A DNA stretch of 64,000 nucleotides from Coenobita brevimanus (taxonomy: Eukaryota; Arthropoda; Malacostraca; Decapoda; Coenobitidae). Both the position numbers and the translations under genes were made by a program. Where the stretch lies: the NCBI GenBank assembly GCA_032717465.1, contig CM064732.1, forward strand, positions 18,201,639 to 18,265,638, read 5' to 3'. Under the pieces are notes generated by a model. The model was given only the letters and a program-made list of their open reading frames with translations. It searched no databases and was not told the origin of the DNA. Positions 40,200 to 49,706 of this stretch are shown here, piece by piece (position 1 is the first letter of the stretch; every line of letters begins with the position of its first letter).

Positions 40200-40792
40200 T
40201 TAGCTGATGTGCTCGTAACGTAGGACTTTCAACCTGTGATTGGGATGCAATGCCACTGCAACATTCAGGCTGTCACGGTTATTTCCCTGATGCCTTACCC
40301 AATGTACTCATTTAACCTACCAACCCACAAATGGGGGATGGACACCTCACTCGATAGACGGCAGCTACCCACCTTGACCCTAATGGTCCGACAGTTTCGT
40401 AGTTAGTTACACTGGCCAAAAAGGAAAAAAAAAAAATGTCACCGAAATGAAGTAGGTTAAGATGCTTCGTAAATACTTAACAAGCTGGGTTGGTACTCGG
40501 CGCTACAGTATACTCAGCTCGGTTCCTCCTCGGCACGGTCGTTGGGCATATAAATGGTTTCGTTGCCGGTAATTACGGTCATAACATTACCAGGCGGCGG
40601 TGCTCAGGTAGCCGTTCCTCTAGGTAAACATTAGGCTGTGTGTTCTGAGTTTGTGCTTAACTTGTAAACATCACTGGTAATGGGCCACTCACTTTGCTTT
40701 ACAGGACAGATTAGAGGCTCTTGAGGTGCTGTTATTAATTTGTTTTTTTCGTTTGATGTGTAGTCGAGAAGCTTTAGTTATATTAGAGTTTG

Positions 40793-40840
<48 letters not shown>

Positions 40841-40988
40841 CCAACATATGTGATTGGTATATAAGAATGTATTTAAGGTCACTTTTAATAATTGAGTTTA
40901 TGGTTGTAACAATGTAGTATTTGTAAACGTAGCAGTAAGAAATTAGTATTCTCTTCCCGCCACCTAAAAATATGTCTTTCTTCTGCAG
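40200..40988. other. intron upstream of the zinc-finger exon (inferred), with (GT)n at 40795-40838
   Basis: Because the next base starts an exon behind a splice acceptor, this stretch must be intronic for the + strand gene, at least near its 3' end. It holds one GT array. No upstream exon of the zinc-finger gene could be identified here or further left. Confidence 0.6.
40972..40988 (+). promoter_or_regulatory. splice acceptor of the rotund/squeeze terminal exon
   Basis: A pyrimidine-rich run TGTCTTTCTTCTGCAG ends in AG at 40987-40988. The next base begins codon ATC in the zinc-finger frame (phase 0). No other AG lies between the pyrimidines and this one. Confidence 0.8.
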
Positions 40989-41993
40989 ATCTTCGGGAGC
41001 AAGGCAGACCTGCAGCTACACACTCAGATCCATATGCGTGAGGCCAAGCCGTACAAGTGTTCACAGTGCTCCAAAGCCTTTGCCAACTCCTCCTACCTGT
41101 CCCAGCACACCCGCATCCACCTGGGCATCAAGCCATACCGCTGCGAGATCTGCCAGCGCAAGTTCACGCAGCTGTCTCACCTGCAGCAGCACATTCGCAC
41201 CCACACTGGGGACAAGCCATACAAGTGCCGCCACCCAGGCTGCAACAAGGCCTTCAGCCAGCTGTCCAACCTACAGAGCCACTCCCGCTGCCACCAGACT
41301 GACAAGCCCTACAAATGTAACTCCTGCTACAAGTGCTTCGCAGATGAGGCCTCATTGCTGGAGCACATCCCCAAGCACAAGGAAAGCAAACACCTCAAGA
41401 CTCACATCTGCCAGTACTGTGGCAAGAGCTACACCCAGGAGACGTACTTACAGAAGCACATGCAGAAGCATGCTGAGCGACCTGACAAGCGGCCATCGCT
41501 CACTGCCCATGGAATCAGGCAGGACAACCCATACTGGCCCAAGCCAGACACCACCGCCTTGGATGCCATGGACAGCCGCATGACAGAGAACTGCCTGCAG
41601 AATTCACTGGACCCGACCCGCCAGCTGGTTTCTCGCGAGCACATCGACCCACGTGCCGAGGAGCTGCGCCACACACCCGCCCACATGCCTGTCTCCAACA
41701 TGTCATACGACGCCATCGCCACTAAGACATCGTCAGCATTTACACCCATCCAGACGAGTATGCTGCCCATCAGTAGTGGCACTCAGCTGTCCATGGCGGC
41801 AACGTCGTCACAGCGCTACTTCCCGTATGATCCCATCAGCTTCCCCAAGACGCACACGCAGATGCCCTCAATGGATGTCAAGCCCAATCAGTTCCCTAAC
41901 CAGCTCATCTCACTCCATCAGATCCGCAACTATGCCCATCAGCCCACTATGAGTTCCGACTTGCTCCTTAAGGACAAGGGAATCACTCAATAG
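40989..41993 (+). CDS. rn: rotund/squeeze-family C2H2 zinc-finger transcription factor, 3'-terminal coding exon
   Basis: Seen: 334 codons open from the splice acceptor to TAG at 41991-41993. Counting from the first exon codon, residues 2-15 are the back half of a C2H2 finger (F2, L8, H11, H15). Complete fingers follow: C24/C27-H40/H44, C52/C55-H68/H72, C80/C85-H98/H102 (four-residue knuckle), C110/C113-H126/H130 and C141/C144-H157/H161. The linkers include GIKPYR, GDKPYK and TDKPYK. Residues about 165-334 form a Ser/Thr/Pro/His/Met-rich tail without a domain. Family knowledge: finger order and spacer pattern match Drosophila rotund and squeeze, nematode LIN-29 and vertebrate ZNF362/ZNF384, nuclear proteins that bind A-rich DNA and act in limb, neuron and developmental-timing decisions. 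Oddities: the front of finger 1 and the whole N-terminus are on exons outside the window or not identifiable, so this is partial. The ATG at 41034 lies inside the finger array and is not the start. Whether it is rotund or squeeze cannot be decided from this exon. Confidence 0.93.
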   Translation: MFGSKADLQLHTQIHMREAKPYKCSQCSKAFANSSYLSQHTRIHLGIKPYRCEICQRKFTQLSHLQQHIRTHTGDKPYKCRHPGCNKAFSQLSNLQSHSRCHQTDKPYKCNSCYKCFADEASLLEHIPKHKESKHLKTHICQYCGKSYTQETYLQKHMQKHAERPDKRPSLTAHGIRQDNPYWPKPDTTALDAMDSRMTENCLQNSLDPTRQLVSREHIDPRAEELRHTPAHMPVSNMSYDAIATKTSSAFTPIQTSMLPISSGTQLSMAATSSQRYFPYDPISFPKTHTQMPSMDVKPNQFPNQLISLHQIRNYAHQPTMSSDLLLKDKGITQ

Positions 41994-42281
41994 TGCGGTG
42001 AGTGGAGCATGGGCCTCAGCCGGGCCCCTACGTCAACTGGGAGTGGGCCGCGTCCGGCGGCCTGCGACTCAGGCGCTTCTCTACGGTGCTGGGACCGCTG
42101 CGCGTGGCCTGAGCCAGTAGGAGGGGCTGAATACAGGGTATTGACGACACGGGGCAGGGGCACGGGAGAGGGCGCCGTCTGGCAGCAGCAGCAGCAGCAG
42201 CAGCGGCTAGGGCCACCACTCCCAGCAAGCCCAGTGACGAGTTGTGATACGTGCCCGGTGATAGCTGGACGAGGTCTGTAA
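41994..42281 (+). other. in-frame open extension after the TAG (3'UTR or readthrough), with CAGx7
   Basis: Directly after the TAG the same frame continues for 95 sense codons to TAA at 42279-42281. It includes exactly seven CAG codons at 42183-42203. The stop context is CAA-TAG-TGC. The stretch is GC-rich like the coding exon and unlike the AT-rich DNA after about 42620. The default reading is 3'UTR; readthrough is possible but unproven. Confidence 0.4.
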
Positions 42282-42617
42282 GACAAGTCGCCTGACTCTA
42301 AGGAATGCTCGCTTAGCAGGGAAACGTTAGTGTAAATGTGCAATAATCACACTAAACGCAAGGCGACTCTCGTGTCGCAGGAAGTGCTTCTCAGTATGTC
42401 TGCAAAGACTGGCGTGGCAGAGGATTGGCTGGTACGGTTGTGGTGTGAGGGACGGGGACGAGTGGAGCTGAGGCGCGGTGGTGGTAGTGGAGCTGTGGAC
42501 GCCCACGTGAAGCAGCAGCAGCAGCAGCAGCAGCCATGTGCTGTCCCGTACAAACCCACCAGAATACAGTTCACGTTCCTCTTCACTGTTATAGTGAGCA
42601 ACTCTCCGATATCGTGA
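42282..42617 (+). other. GC-rich proximal 3'UTR with a second CAGx7
   Basis: After another TAA at 42333-42335 the same frame is open again from an ATG at 42336 to TGA at 42615-42617. It holds a second run of exactly seven CAG at 42513-42533. It has no domain. I read it as 3'UTR of the zinc-finger gene, where CAG repeats are common in neural and developmental arthropod genes. Confidence 0.4.
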
Positions 42618-44072
42618 TAGCTAAACAAGCAATACTGTTACTAGTTATGGTGCCTTCCACCATCCATCGAAACCCATAGATTCCCCCACACTTAAATTTT
42701 CTTTACCTGTAGCACAAAACTTTTCTTCCTTATTTTCAAACTGTATACAAGATTTCTCACTCTACAGTACATCTTTATTTCTCCTTCAATCTCGTCTACC
42801 TGACTAGTTTCACTCAAGCGTCCGGACTTGCCCAGTGACCACTGAGTCTCTCGGCCACTCAGACAATATTTTCAACTTTCTTGAGAAAATATTTCCCCAT
42901 AGCTTACTGAGCACGCCTGGATGCCAGTACCTTCTTCAGTATGTTCTACCTCTACACAGTACAGACGGTTCCAGATGAACTTGTTTTCGGTACCTTACAA
43001 AGTTTCTGCCAGCTGGCCCCCTGTCCTCGGGTCTCCTGGCCCTGGCGCCTGGCAAGATCTCCCCCCCCCAACCCCCCTCCCACATGAGTCCTCCCTGCTG
43101 GACTTGGACTCAAACCCTAAACCTCGTTGCCCACGACGGCTGCCCAGCGAGCTCGCGGGCAGTGCTAACCTCCTCCATCCAGGAAGTATACGATTATTTC
43201 TACGTTATGTCTCGTGTGTGTGTCAGATAAAGTCTGAAGTCTCTTGTAGTTGCAGTTATCCCATAATGAAACTTGGGTCTCAAGAAGAGCTTCTGGCAGA
43301 CTCGAAAATATGTGTTTTTTTAAAGATTCACTTTAGATACTGTTAGTCTACTGTATATATACATATTTTTTTTCAACCAAAGTTGTGTGGAGTCGCGTCG
43401 CTGGCTTCACTTTTCGGAAGACTGTAGATTTTTTGCCGTGAATTCCTGCCAGGAGTTCACCATCCCCAGACCCCCAATTCTCAGACCTCACTTGAGTCAA
43501 TTTTGTAAAGGCAATCAGGGGCCAAGCATCAAAACTCCACATGTTACAGTATTCAGCACTTAACCTATAATCTACATTCTTCCGCAAATACACTTACAGG
43601 TACTTAACACTTTGACTTCAGTCTCTTAAGGACACTACTTTTGTATGCTGCAAAAGTTCTGTATTATGCATGGGTAGCAGGTTATATGAGAAGTACTTAG
43701 TAGGGTACATAGCTAATACGACTCCTTACTGTTTCCTTTTGTACTTACGAATAATAGGGAGTGAAATAATAGGATAATGTTGGTTCGTTTTTCTATATAT
43801 TTGCATGGATAAATAGAATGTAGCAAACATCTTCTGTCGTATATTACTCTAAAGAAAACGTGATGTTCATAGACGAAGAAGGTTAAAATATAAAAAAAAT
43901 AAAATAAAATAAAAATAATAGAATTTGTCCGAATGGATGAGTGGATGGGTCTGGACTTTAGAAGAAAAAAAAAAATACTGTTCTCTAGTTTACCCTGACT
44001 GTCTTGGTAAGCTGAAGCACACATGGGGTCGCATTGTAGACGTGAGGCTGAGTTAAAATCATCATTTCTGGG
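42618..44072 (+). other. probable distal 3'UTR or downstream unique DNA; candidate poly(A) signal near 43898
   Basis: Unique AT-leaning sequence with no long simple repeats. The first AATAAA after the stop is at 43898-43903, within an A-rich AAATAAAATAAAAT run, so it is a weak candidate. Others are at about 45191 and 45724. The true 3' end cannot be fixed from sequence. Confidence 0.3.
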
Positions 44073-44240
44073 CACGGATTCACAAACAGACTTACGACTG
44101 ATTCCATGTCGTAAGTATGATTTGATTTAGTAGGATGAACGAAGGGACCTGGGAGGCTTTGGCACCCTCATTTCTCAGTCCTTGCAACAAGTCTGACTTA
44201 CAATAAGGACGTTGAGGGTAAGTTTGTTTGTGAATCACAG
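44073..44240. mobile_element. family D palindromic element (MITE-like)
   Basis: Left end GGATTCACAAACAGACTTAC at 44076-44095. The right end GTAAGTTTGTTTGTGAATCAC at about 44218-44238 is its inverted repeat (two mismatches over 20). A second inner inverted pair CGTAAGT (44109) and ACTTACA (44195) supports a hairpin of about 165 bp. No coding capacity. Confidence 0.65.
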
Positions 44241-44285
44241 TTATGTATAGCTAAAATGACATCGTCACTACTCATAAACGTGTCC

Positions 44286-44493
44286 TTAAACCTCTTCACT
44301 ACGATGACGTCATTTATCTGAATCACACTCGTGTCAGATGATTTTATCGAGCGATTGTTTTCAACTCTTGTAATTGAAGGAGTTGATTCAAGTGACGTTT
44401 TACCAATTCGGATTTGGGAAATCCCCTCTAAGCTAAATGAACTCGTCTTGAGATGGGAAAATTAAAAAAATACGTCATCGGATTGATGGGATA
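44286..44493. mobile_element. family A palindromic element, long form, with a perfect CRE octamer
   Basis: Left: TTAA, then ACCTCTTCACTACGATGACG (44290-44309). This includes TGACGTCA at 44305-44312. TCAGATGATTTTATCGAGC starts at about 44334. Right: CCCCTCTAAGCTAAATGAAC then TCGTCTTGAG at 44425-44455, and TACGTCATCGGATTGATGGG ending about 44490. Arms are inverted and diverged. It is non-autonomous. Confidence 0.6.
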
Positions 44494-44583
44494 AAATTGC
44501 GTTCATGAAAAGATCCAACGAAGATTTAACTCCTTCAGCCATCTAGTTCTTCAATACGGCCCTTTGAATGTGAGTCGTGAGTG

Positions 44584-44816
44584 ATATTTTTGGTAATTAT
44601 GAAGCTTAGGAGCCCAGCCTTATTTAGAGATATTGCTCCTACCAAACCTAACAAGACCTATCCTAACGTCGGTCCTATCCTTTGACATCCTTCGACCCTA
44701 ACCATGGAAAAGGAGAGATAGGTATATGGCTTCTGAAGTATGGTCTTGTTGAATCTGATTTGTGCGGTACTCACGAACAAGGCTTCGTAACTAAACTTTA
44801 TAATTACCATATTTTG
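44584..44816. mobile_element. family E palindromic element (MITE-like)
   Basis: ATATTTTTGGTAATTATGAA then GCTTAGGAGCCCAGCCTT at 44584-44620. The inverted partner GGCTTCGTAACTAAACTTTA then TAATTACCATATTTTG is at 44781-44816. The arms match over roughly 40 bp with gaps. Confidence 0.5.
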
Positions 44817-45195
44817 TACAGTAGACGCAGTCGAGTCCAACCTCCCCAGATGATATTACTGTAAGTGAAACTTTACATCAAAATGTGTTTGCTCAACATA
44901 GCTACTTGTTCGTTTGGCATGTTATACCGACTGTGTTGTTGATGATTCAAGTACTGACTGTTATAAAACGGCTCACAAGTCATACAAAGGCAGAATTCTC
45001 GTGATCGACATCGTAGGACCCGCCCTTAGAGTTGCCAAGAAGAGAGTCACAGTGGCTGCTTTAGAGTTGCTCTCAAAAGGGGCGTTCGCAAGTCCCTGGA
45101 AAACAAATTAATCCCCAGGAATCGTCAAGATATAAGCTAAGACTGTAAGGATATTGTTACTTGTTACTGATCCTGAAAAGCCTGTAACTAAATGG

Positions 45196-45690
45196 GAATA
45201 AATGTCTCTAGATCAAGCTCTAAAATCTTGGCAGCCCTACCCTCCTTCAGCGACCGTGTGGTGTGCTGTATGGCGGGAGTGACATGCAGGATGGGTTCTG
45301 TGTGTTGTGTCACGAGGTTTCTTGCCACCGGGGAGTCTCCATGCTGCCATAGGTCCAGAGTCTCAGGTGGACTTACTCGACCTCTCCTTGAAAGGTCGAC
45401 TGTTTTCTTGTACTTTTTGTACGCAGTCCCCTCTACTCTGACTTTCCAGGTCTGTTACTTTCGACAGTGTTCTTTCCTCTGTCACTTTCAAGGTCTGTTA
45501 ATTTCTTACTCTTAACATAGTCCCATCCTCACACCTGCAAGTTCAAGTATTTTCTCTCTGTCAAGATAGTGCTTGGAAGTTATCTTGGACTTACTCGACC
45601 TTTCACTTGCAAGGTCGAATACTTTCAACATCACCTCTTTAGATCAAGCTCATAATGACTGGCAACTGAATATTATGCTCTTACCACCTC
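45196..45690. repeat. diverged direct repeats around TTACTCGACCT...AAGGTCGA
   Basis: GGACTTACTCGACCTYTC followed by TTGAAAGGTCGACTGTTTTC or TTGCAAGGTCGAATACTTTC occurs at about 45370 and 45591. TAGATCAAGCTC occurs at 45209 and 45642. GGTCTGTTACTTTC-like words lie between. It looks like an old duplication. Confidence 0.5.
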
Positions 45691-46330
45691 ATTAACCTCC
45701 TCACCTCTTCCTCTGTGCTATCAAATAAAGTCTTCCCAGTACCAGAGCGTGACTCCTTAGGGTGAGACATCGTGCTGTGTCCGACCCAGAAGTAAAGTCA
45801 TGTCTCGGATCCTGACTGGTATTCGTGTCCACCTTGACCCACTTCTTACCCTCTTCCCCCTGGTTATATTATTCATTTGCCCCGTGGAAAACATTGACCC
45901 CTTATATGTCCCGGCAGTTGTACGGAGTCACTTTTGGTCTTTCATTATTGGGAATTTTTGAGACCAGGGTTTTTACCCTATTTCCAAATCAGATCTGCAG
46001 CACACAGCATTCCCTCCTCATTCAGACTTTCGATAACACGTCTCACAACCCACATTTCAATGCTCCACCTCTTACACTACCTACTTATCTATCCACCATT
46101 CATTCTACCAACCTCTCACTCCACCAACCTCACATTCTACACACCTCTCACGCTATCCACCTCCTCTACTCACCTTTCAAACCTAACTACCTCTCATTCT
46201 GTCCTCACCCTGCTCTCCTCACCCCTCTTATCCACTTTCCACTATCCCCACCATTTACTTTGCCCACCAGTTAACTCTCCCCACCAGTCACTCTACCCAC
46301 CTTTCACTTTGCGTTCACTCTAAGACTCCG
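45691..46330. other. unique DNA passing into a CCAACCTCTCACTC-type decayed repeat
   Basis: From about 46055 to 46320 words such as CACCAACCTCACATTC and CCACCTTTCAC recur every 20-25 bp. No gene. Confidence 0.5.
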
Positions 46331-46459
46331 GACAGGCAAGGCTCACCCGTTCGTCCTCGCAGAATGGCTGATCGCTGCGTGCATGGCTTACGTGAAACAA
46401 AAAAACCCTAGACAGCTTTGTTAATTTTTGAGTCAGAATACCAGTGTGTCAGTAGTTGA

Positions 46460-46490
<31 letters not shown>

Positions 46491-47699
46491 GGCCTCTTCT
46501 CTATGCTATTGTTGTTTTTGTTTTTTGCTCGTAGGCCCTCTGTGTAAGTGTCCGACCTTCCTTCCCCCAACACCTTGCTTGTTAATACTTTTTGATTTTC
46601 CGTCAAGAGTCGTACTGTCGTCGGGTTGAAGAGATTCCTAGAACCACTTCCTTATCAATGTAGTTCTGTATATAGCACAGGAATGTTACTTGTGTGTTAC
46701 TTATGCTAATTGCTTCGGTGTGCTTTAAATAACACATAAGAGAACTGAGGTGCTATAATCAAGAGAAATACGTAAGGAAGAAGAGTTAGTTTGCCTCCTC
46801 AACCGACGAGAATGCGATCCCAAGTCTTGTAAGATTCTCTCTGTCATCTCTTCAAGTCTCTTAAGGTTCTCTCTGTCGTAAGGTTCTCTCTCCCGGCTGT
46901 CCTCGGTCTCGGCGCCTTTGCCCATGGCCTAACTACCTGGCCAACTATTTCACCAGTCCAGTCTGAAAAATACGAAGATATTAAGAAACCAAGTATACAA
47001 TCTCAGCATGTCGGCCTAATATGAAGTACGGCTTGCGATGTTCCGTTCATGTACCCAGCTCTGGGTCTGCTCATTCATCGATTGTAATACGGAGGGATAT
47101 TTGTTGATTTAATACTGGGAGGAAAGTGATTTGTTATAGCTCACATAATGACCAGTTCTGACGCTGTTGGAGGTTTGTTAGTAGTAGTAGGAGCACAGGT
47201 GGTTCTGAGGCTGGGCAGAGGAGGTGGTCACTGTGACTTAGGTTAATGTTCTTGCCTGTCAGGCTGTTAGACAAAGTTTATTTTCCCCTGGATGTAAATT
47301 CGATGGTTACGTGATATATCTTTGGATATTATTGAGGCAGCAAAAATTGTTTGCCTCAGTGATCCTCGTGTGGTTGAAAGGCGTTATTTTTATTTTTTTT
47401 TTATTTTTTTTTTTTTTTTTCCCGTGTGAGAAGCCACCTACCCTGTCAGTCTCGTGCTAACTGTCGCTCCCCACAGTGTGTAACGCTGTCTAAAAATTGT
47501 GTTAGGTTCCCCCCGAAGTGCACCCACACCACCGTAGCCAAACAGCTGTGGAAGAGGTAATCAGGGAATCGAAAGCTTCCCCAGTTTGGCCTAAAGGGGA
47601 TCTTATACTGTCGAAACGCAACCAGACTGGACTAATAGGGCCTACTTATGATGGAGGGTTCGATTTCGATATTCCCATTTTGTGTTCAGGGAAGATATT
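46331..47699. other. unique DNA with two long T runs
   Basis: T24 at 46460-46483 and an interrupted T-rich run at 47388-47420. The frames at 46725-46925 (-) and 47518-47724 (+) have no recognisable motif. Confidence 0.45.
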
Positions 47700-47885
47700 T
47701 AGGCCCTTTCATTGGTTAAGATGAATCCGTGGCACCTCCTCTTTTGCGGTTTATTTCTGTTTCAATCAGTTTGCATGTTATTTATGTAGTCGATACAGAA
47801 AAAAAAATAACATACATACGATAGTTATGGTGTTCTAAGCAAAATAAATCGCTAAAGAAGAGATGCATGGGAGCCAACTAAGGCG
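47700..47885. mobile_element. family B palindromic element
   Basis: Left arm CGTGGCACCTCCTCTTTTGC then GGTTTATTTC at 47728-47757. Right arm GCAAAATAAATCGCTAAAGA then AGAGATGCATGGGAGCC at about 47839-47875. The inner arms are good inverted repeats; the outer ends are worn. Confidence 0.6.
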
Positions 47886-47948
47886 ACGAAAATACGACTG
47901 TTAATTCCCAGACTGTGTGGGTCCACTGAGGGTGTAGGAGTAAGGATG

Positions 47949-48104
47949 GTATTCTAAGTGGCTTTCGAGGTTCCTTAACACCTCTTCCTCTGCGATTTAT
48001 TTAACGTAATTCAGTATCCTCATGTGTGTTATAGATGCTCACTGTGTCTGTATTGGGGGAATAAATCGCTTAGGAAGAGGTACTACGAAGCCTGCTATGC
48101 CGCC
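47949..48104. mobile_element. family B palindromic element
   Basis: Left GGTATTCTAAGTGGCTTTCG, then AACACCTCTTCCTCTGCGAT and TTATTTA at 47948-48002. Right AATAAATCGCTTAGGAAGAG then GTACTACGAAGCCTGCTATG and CCGCC at 48060-48104. Inverted arms of about 50 bp; only some 60 bp separate them. Confidence 0.7.
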
Positions 48105-48175
48105 AGTTGTTGTGCTCCGGTGTGGTTATGACGCGGGCATCTGATGTCGTATTGACACTCTTTGTTGAGCTTAAG

Positions 48176-48387
48176 GGCCGTATCTTAAGTGGCTTGGGGG
48201 ATTGTCGTCGCACTTCCTCTTTGGCGATTATTCCACACAGCTTCAATTCTCCTTGTATGTCACCGATATAAAGTATGTCGATATTACGATATAACTGACA
48301 TACGTGAGAATATTGACATGTAGTAACGAGAATATATCGCATAGGAAAGGGTGTCACATTACCTCCTATGCCATTTTTAATACGGCC
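48176..48387. mobile_element. family B palindromic element with intact ends
   Basis: Begins GGCCGTATCTTAAGTGGCTT (48176) and ends in ATACGGCC (to 48387), an 8-bp perfect terminal inverted repeat. Inner arms CGCACTTCCTCTTTGGCGAT and TATATCGCATAGGAAAGGGT are inverted. Flanking TAAG occurs just outside on both sides (48172-48175 and 48389-48392), possibly a target duplication. A short - strand frame here is an artefact. Confidence 0.7.
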
Positions 48388-48754
48388 ATAAGTTGTATAT
48401 AGGATTGCGTGTTTATCCTGGATTTTCAAACGTACAGCAACCAAACACTACACAGCCAAACTAGGTGACTACTAACGAAGAAATATTTAAAAAATCAGAA
48501 TTAACTAATAATTACAGTAAATCATTATGGAACCTTGTTCGTCCTGGGAATTATATGAGATCCTTAATTATACGATCCTAGATGCCGAAAATAGTCAGTG
48601 GTTACTTAAATATACAGGGTTTTGAGATTACAGGATGGTTGTGTTAGTTGGATGTCGGTATTTTGGTGGTGGGTCGAGTTTTATTTTGGTCATGACTGCA
48701 GATTCGTAAGTATGAAATAATTTAGTTCCCGAAACTACGTGTTCAGATGTAACT

Positions 48755-49180
48755 TCCTTTATTGGTTTACCGTTTGCTGTTACTTCTTCATCGTGGTATT
48801 GTTAACAGGTGTATACTTTCACGGCTTTCTGTTAATTATTATCCTGGTATTGTTAACAGGTGTATACTTTGCTGTGAGTTTTTTGTTCTGGTATTACAAC
48901 AGGTTTATACTTTCAAAGTTCTGTTATTTTTTTCCTTGGTATTGTTAACAAAGGTATACTTTGCTGTTAGTTTTGTATCTGGTATTTTAAACAGACATAC
49001 TTTTCTGTTACTTTTGTATCCTCGTATTTTTAACAGGTATACTTTGCTGTTAGTTTTTTTATCTGGTATTTTAAACAGACAGACTTTCCTGTTACTTTTT
49101 TATTCTGGTATTTTTAGCAGGCGTATACTTTGCTGTTACTTTTTTATCCCTTTATTGTTAACACGTGTATACTTCCATGG
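48755..49180. repeat. diverged minisatellite, ~50-bp TTAACAGGTGTATACTTT unit
   Basis: TGGTATTGTTAACAGGTGTA followed by TACTTTGCTGTTACTTTTTT and TATC recurs about eight times with point changes between 48790 and 49175. The Phe/Leu/Tyr-rich frame across it mimics a membrane protein but follows the repeat period. Confidence 0.8.
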
Positions 49181-49357
49181 CTTTATTCTCTCTCAGGAAG
49201 CACTGCCATCGTTTTACACACACACAGTTGCTGAGGTTTCTTCCTGTGCACTTGAAGGAACTTTAAGACAGCACTTTATAATCCATCACCCACTCACCCA
49301 CCCACCCACTCACTCACCATGCCCAGGCCTTCTCACCAGCACAGCACGTAGATAAAA

Positions 49358-49562
49358 GGCAGTATCTGAAAGGTCTAGGAGCTTCGTTGCCCATGTTCCT
49401 CAGCGATTTATTTTGCATATGACACCTCTTGATCTTTTTGTACGTTTTTCTGACTATTGTCCATACCAGAAAAATAAAAAATAAAAATATCAAGTAATAC
49501 GCATAATAAATCGCTAAGAGGAAAGTGCTAGGGAGTCGACCAAGCTTCCTAGAATGCTGCCC
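49358..49562. mobile_element. family B palindromic element
   Basis: Left GGCAGTATCTGAAAGG near 49359, then CAGCGATTTATTTTGC at 49401-49416. Right ATAATAAATCGCTAAGAGGA then AAGTGCTAGGGAGTC, ending AGAATGCTGCC at about 49562. An open - strand frame spanning it (about 96 codons with a hydrophobic stretch) is just the element read through. Confidence 0.7.
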
Positions 49563-49706
49563 AGTGTCCGCACCCGCGCACAGATGTTGTTTGTTGTTGT
49601 TCATAATTCATTGTTAATCTCCTCATGACCATTTTAAAAGCCCTTCTGACCATAATTTCCAGACAAGAGCGAGAAGTGCGAGTGGAATAAGTTAATGGTT
49701 GGCGAG

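Noticed and set aside
40972..41583. Other open frames overlapping the zinc-finger exon on both strands
   Set aside because: They are shadows: only the frame beginning at 40989 gives ordered C2H2 fingers with canonical linkers.
48762..49355. A hydrophobic frame resembling a multi-pass membrane protein
   Set aside because: It coincides with a diverged minisatellite and continues into unrelated sequence. Hydrophobicity arises from TTT/CTG/GTT-rich units.
49314..49604. A 96-codon - strand frame with an apparent membrane segment
   Set aside because: It spans a family B palindromic element from end to end; the hydrophobic stretch is the AT-rich centre.
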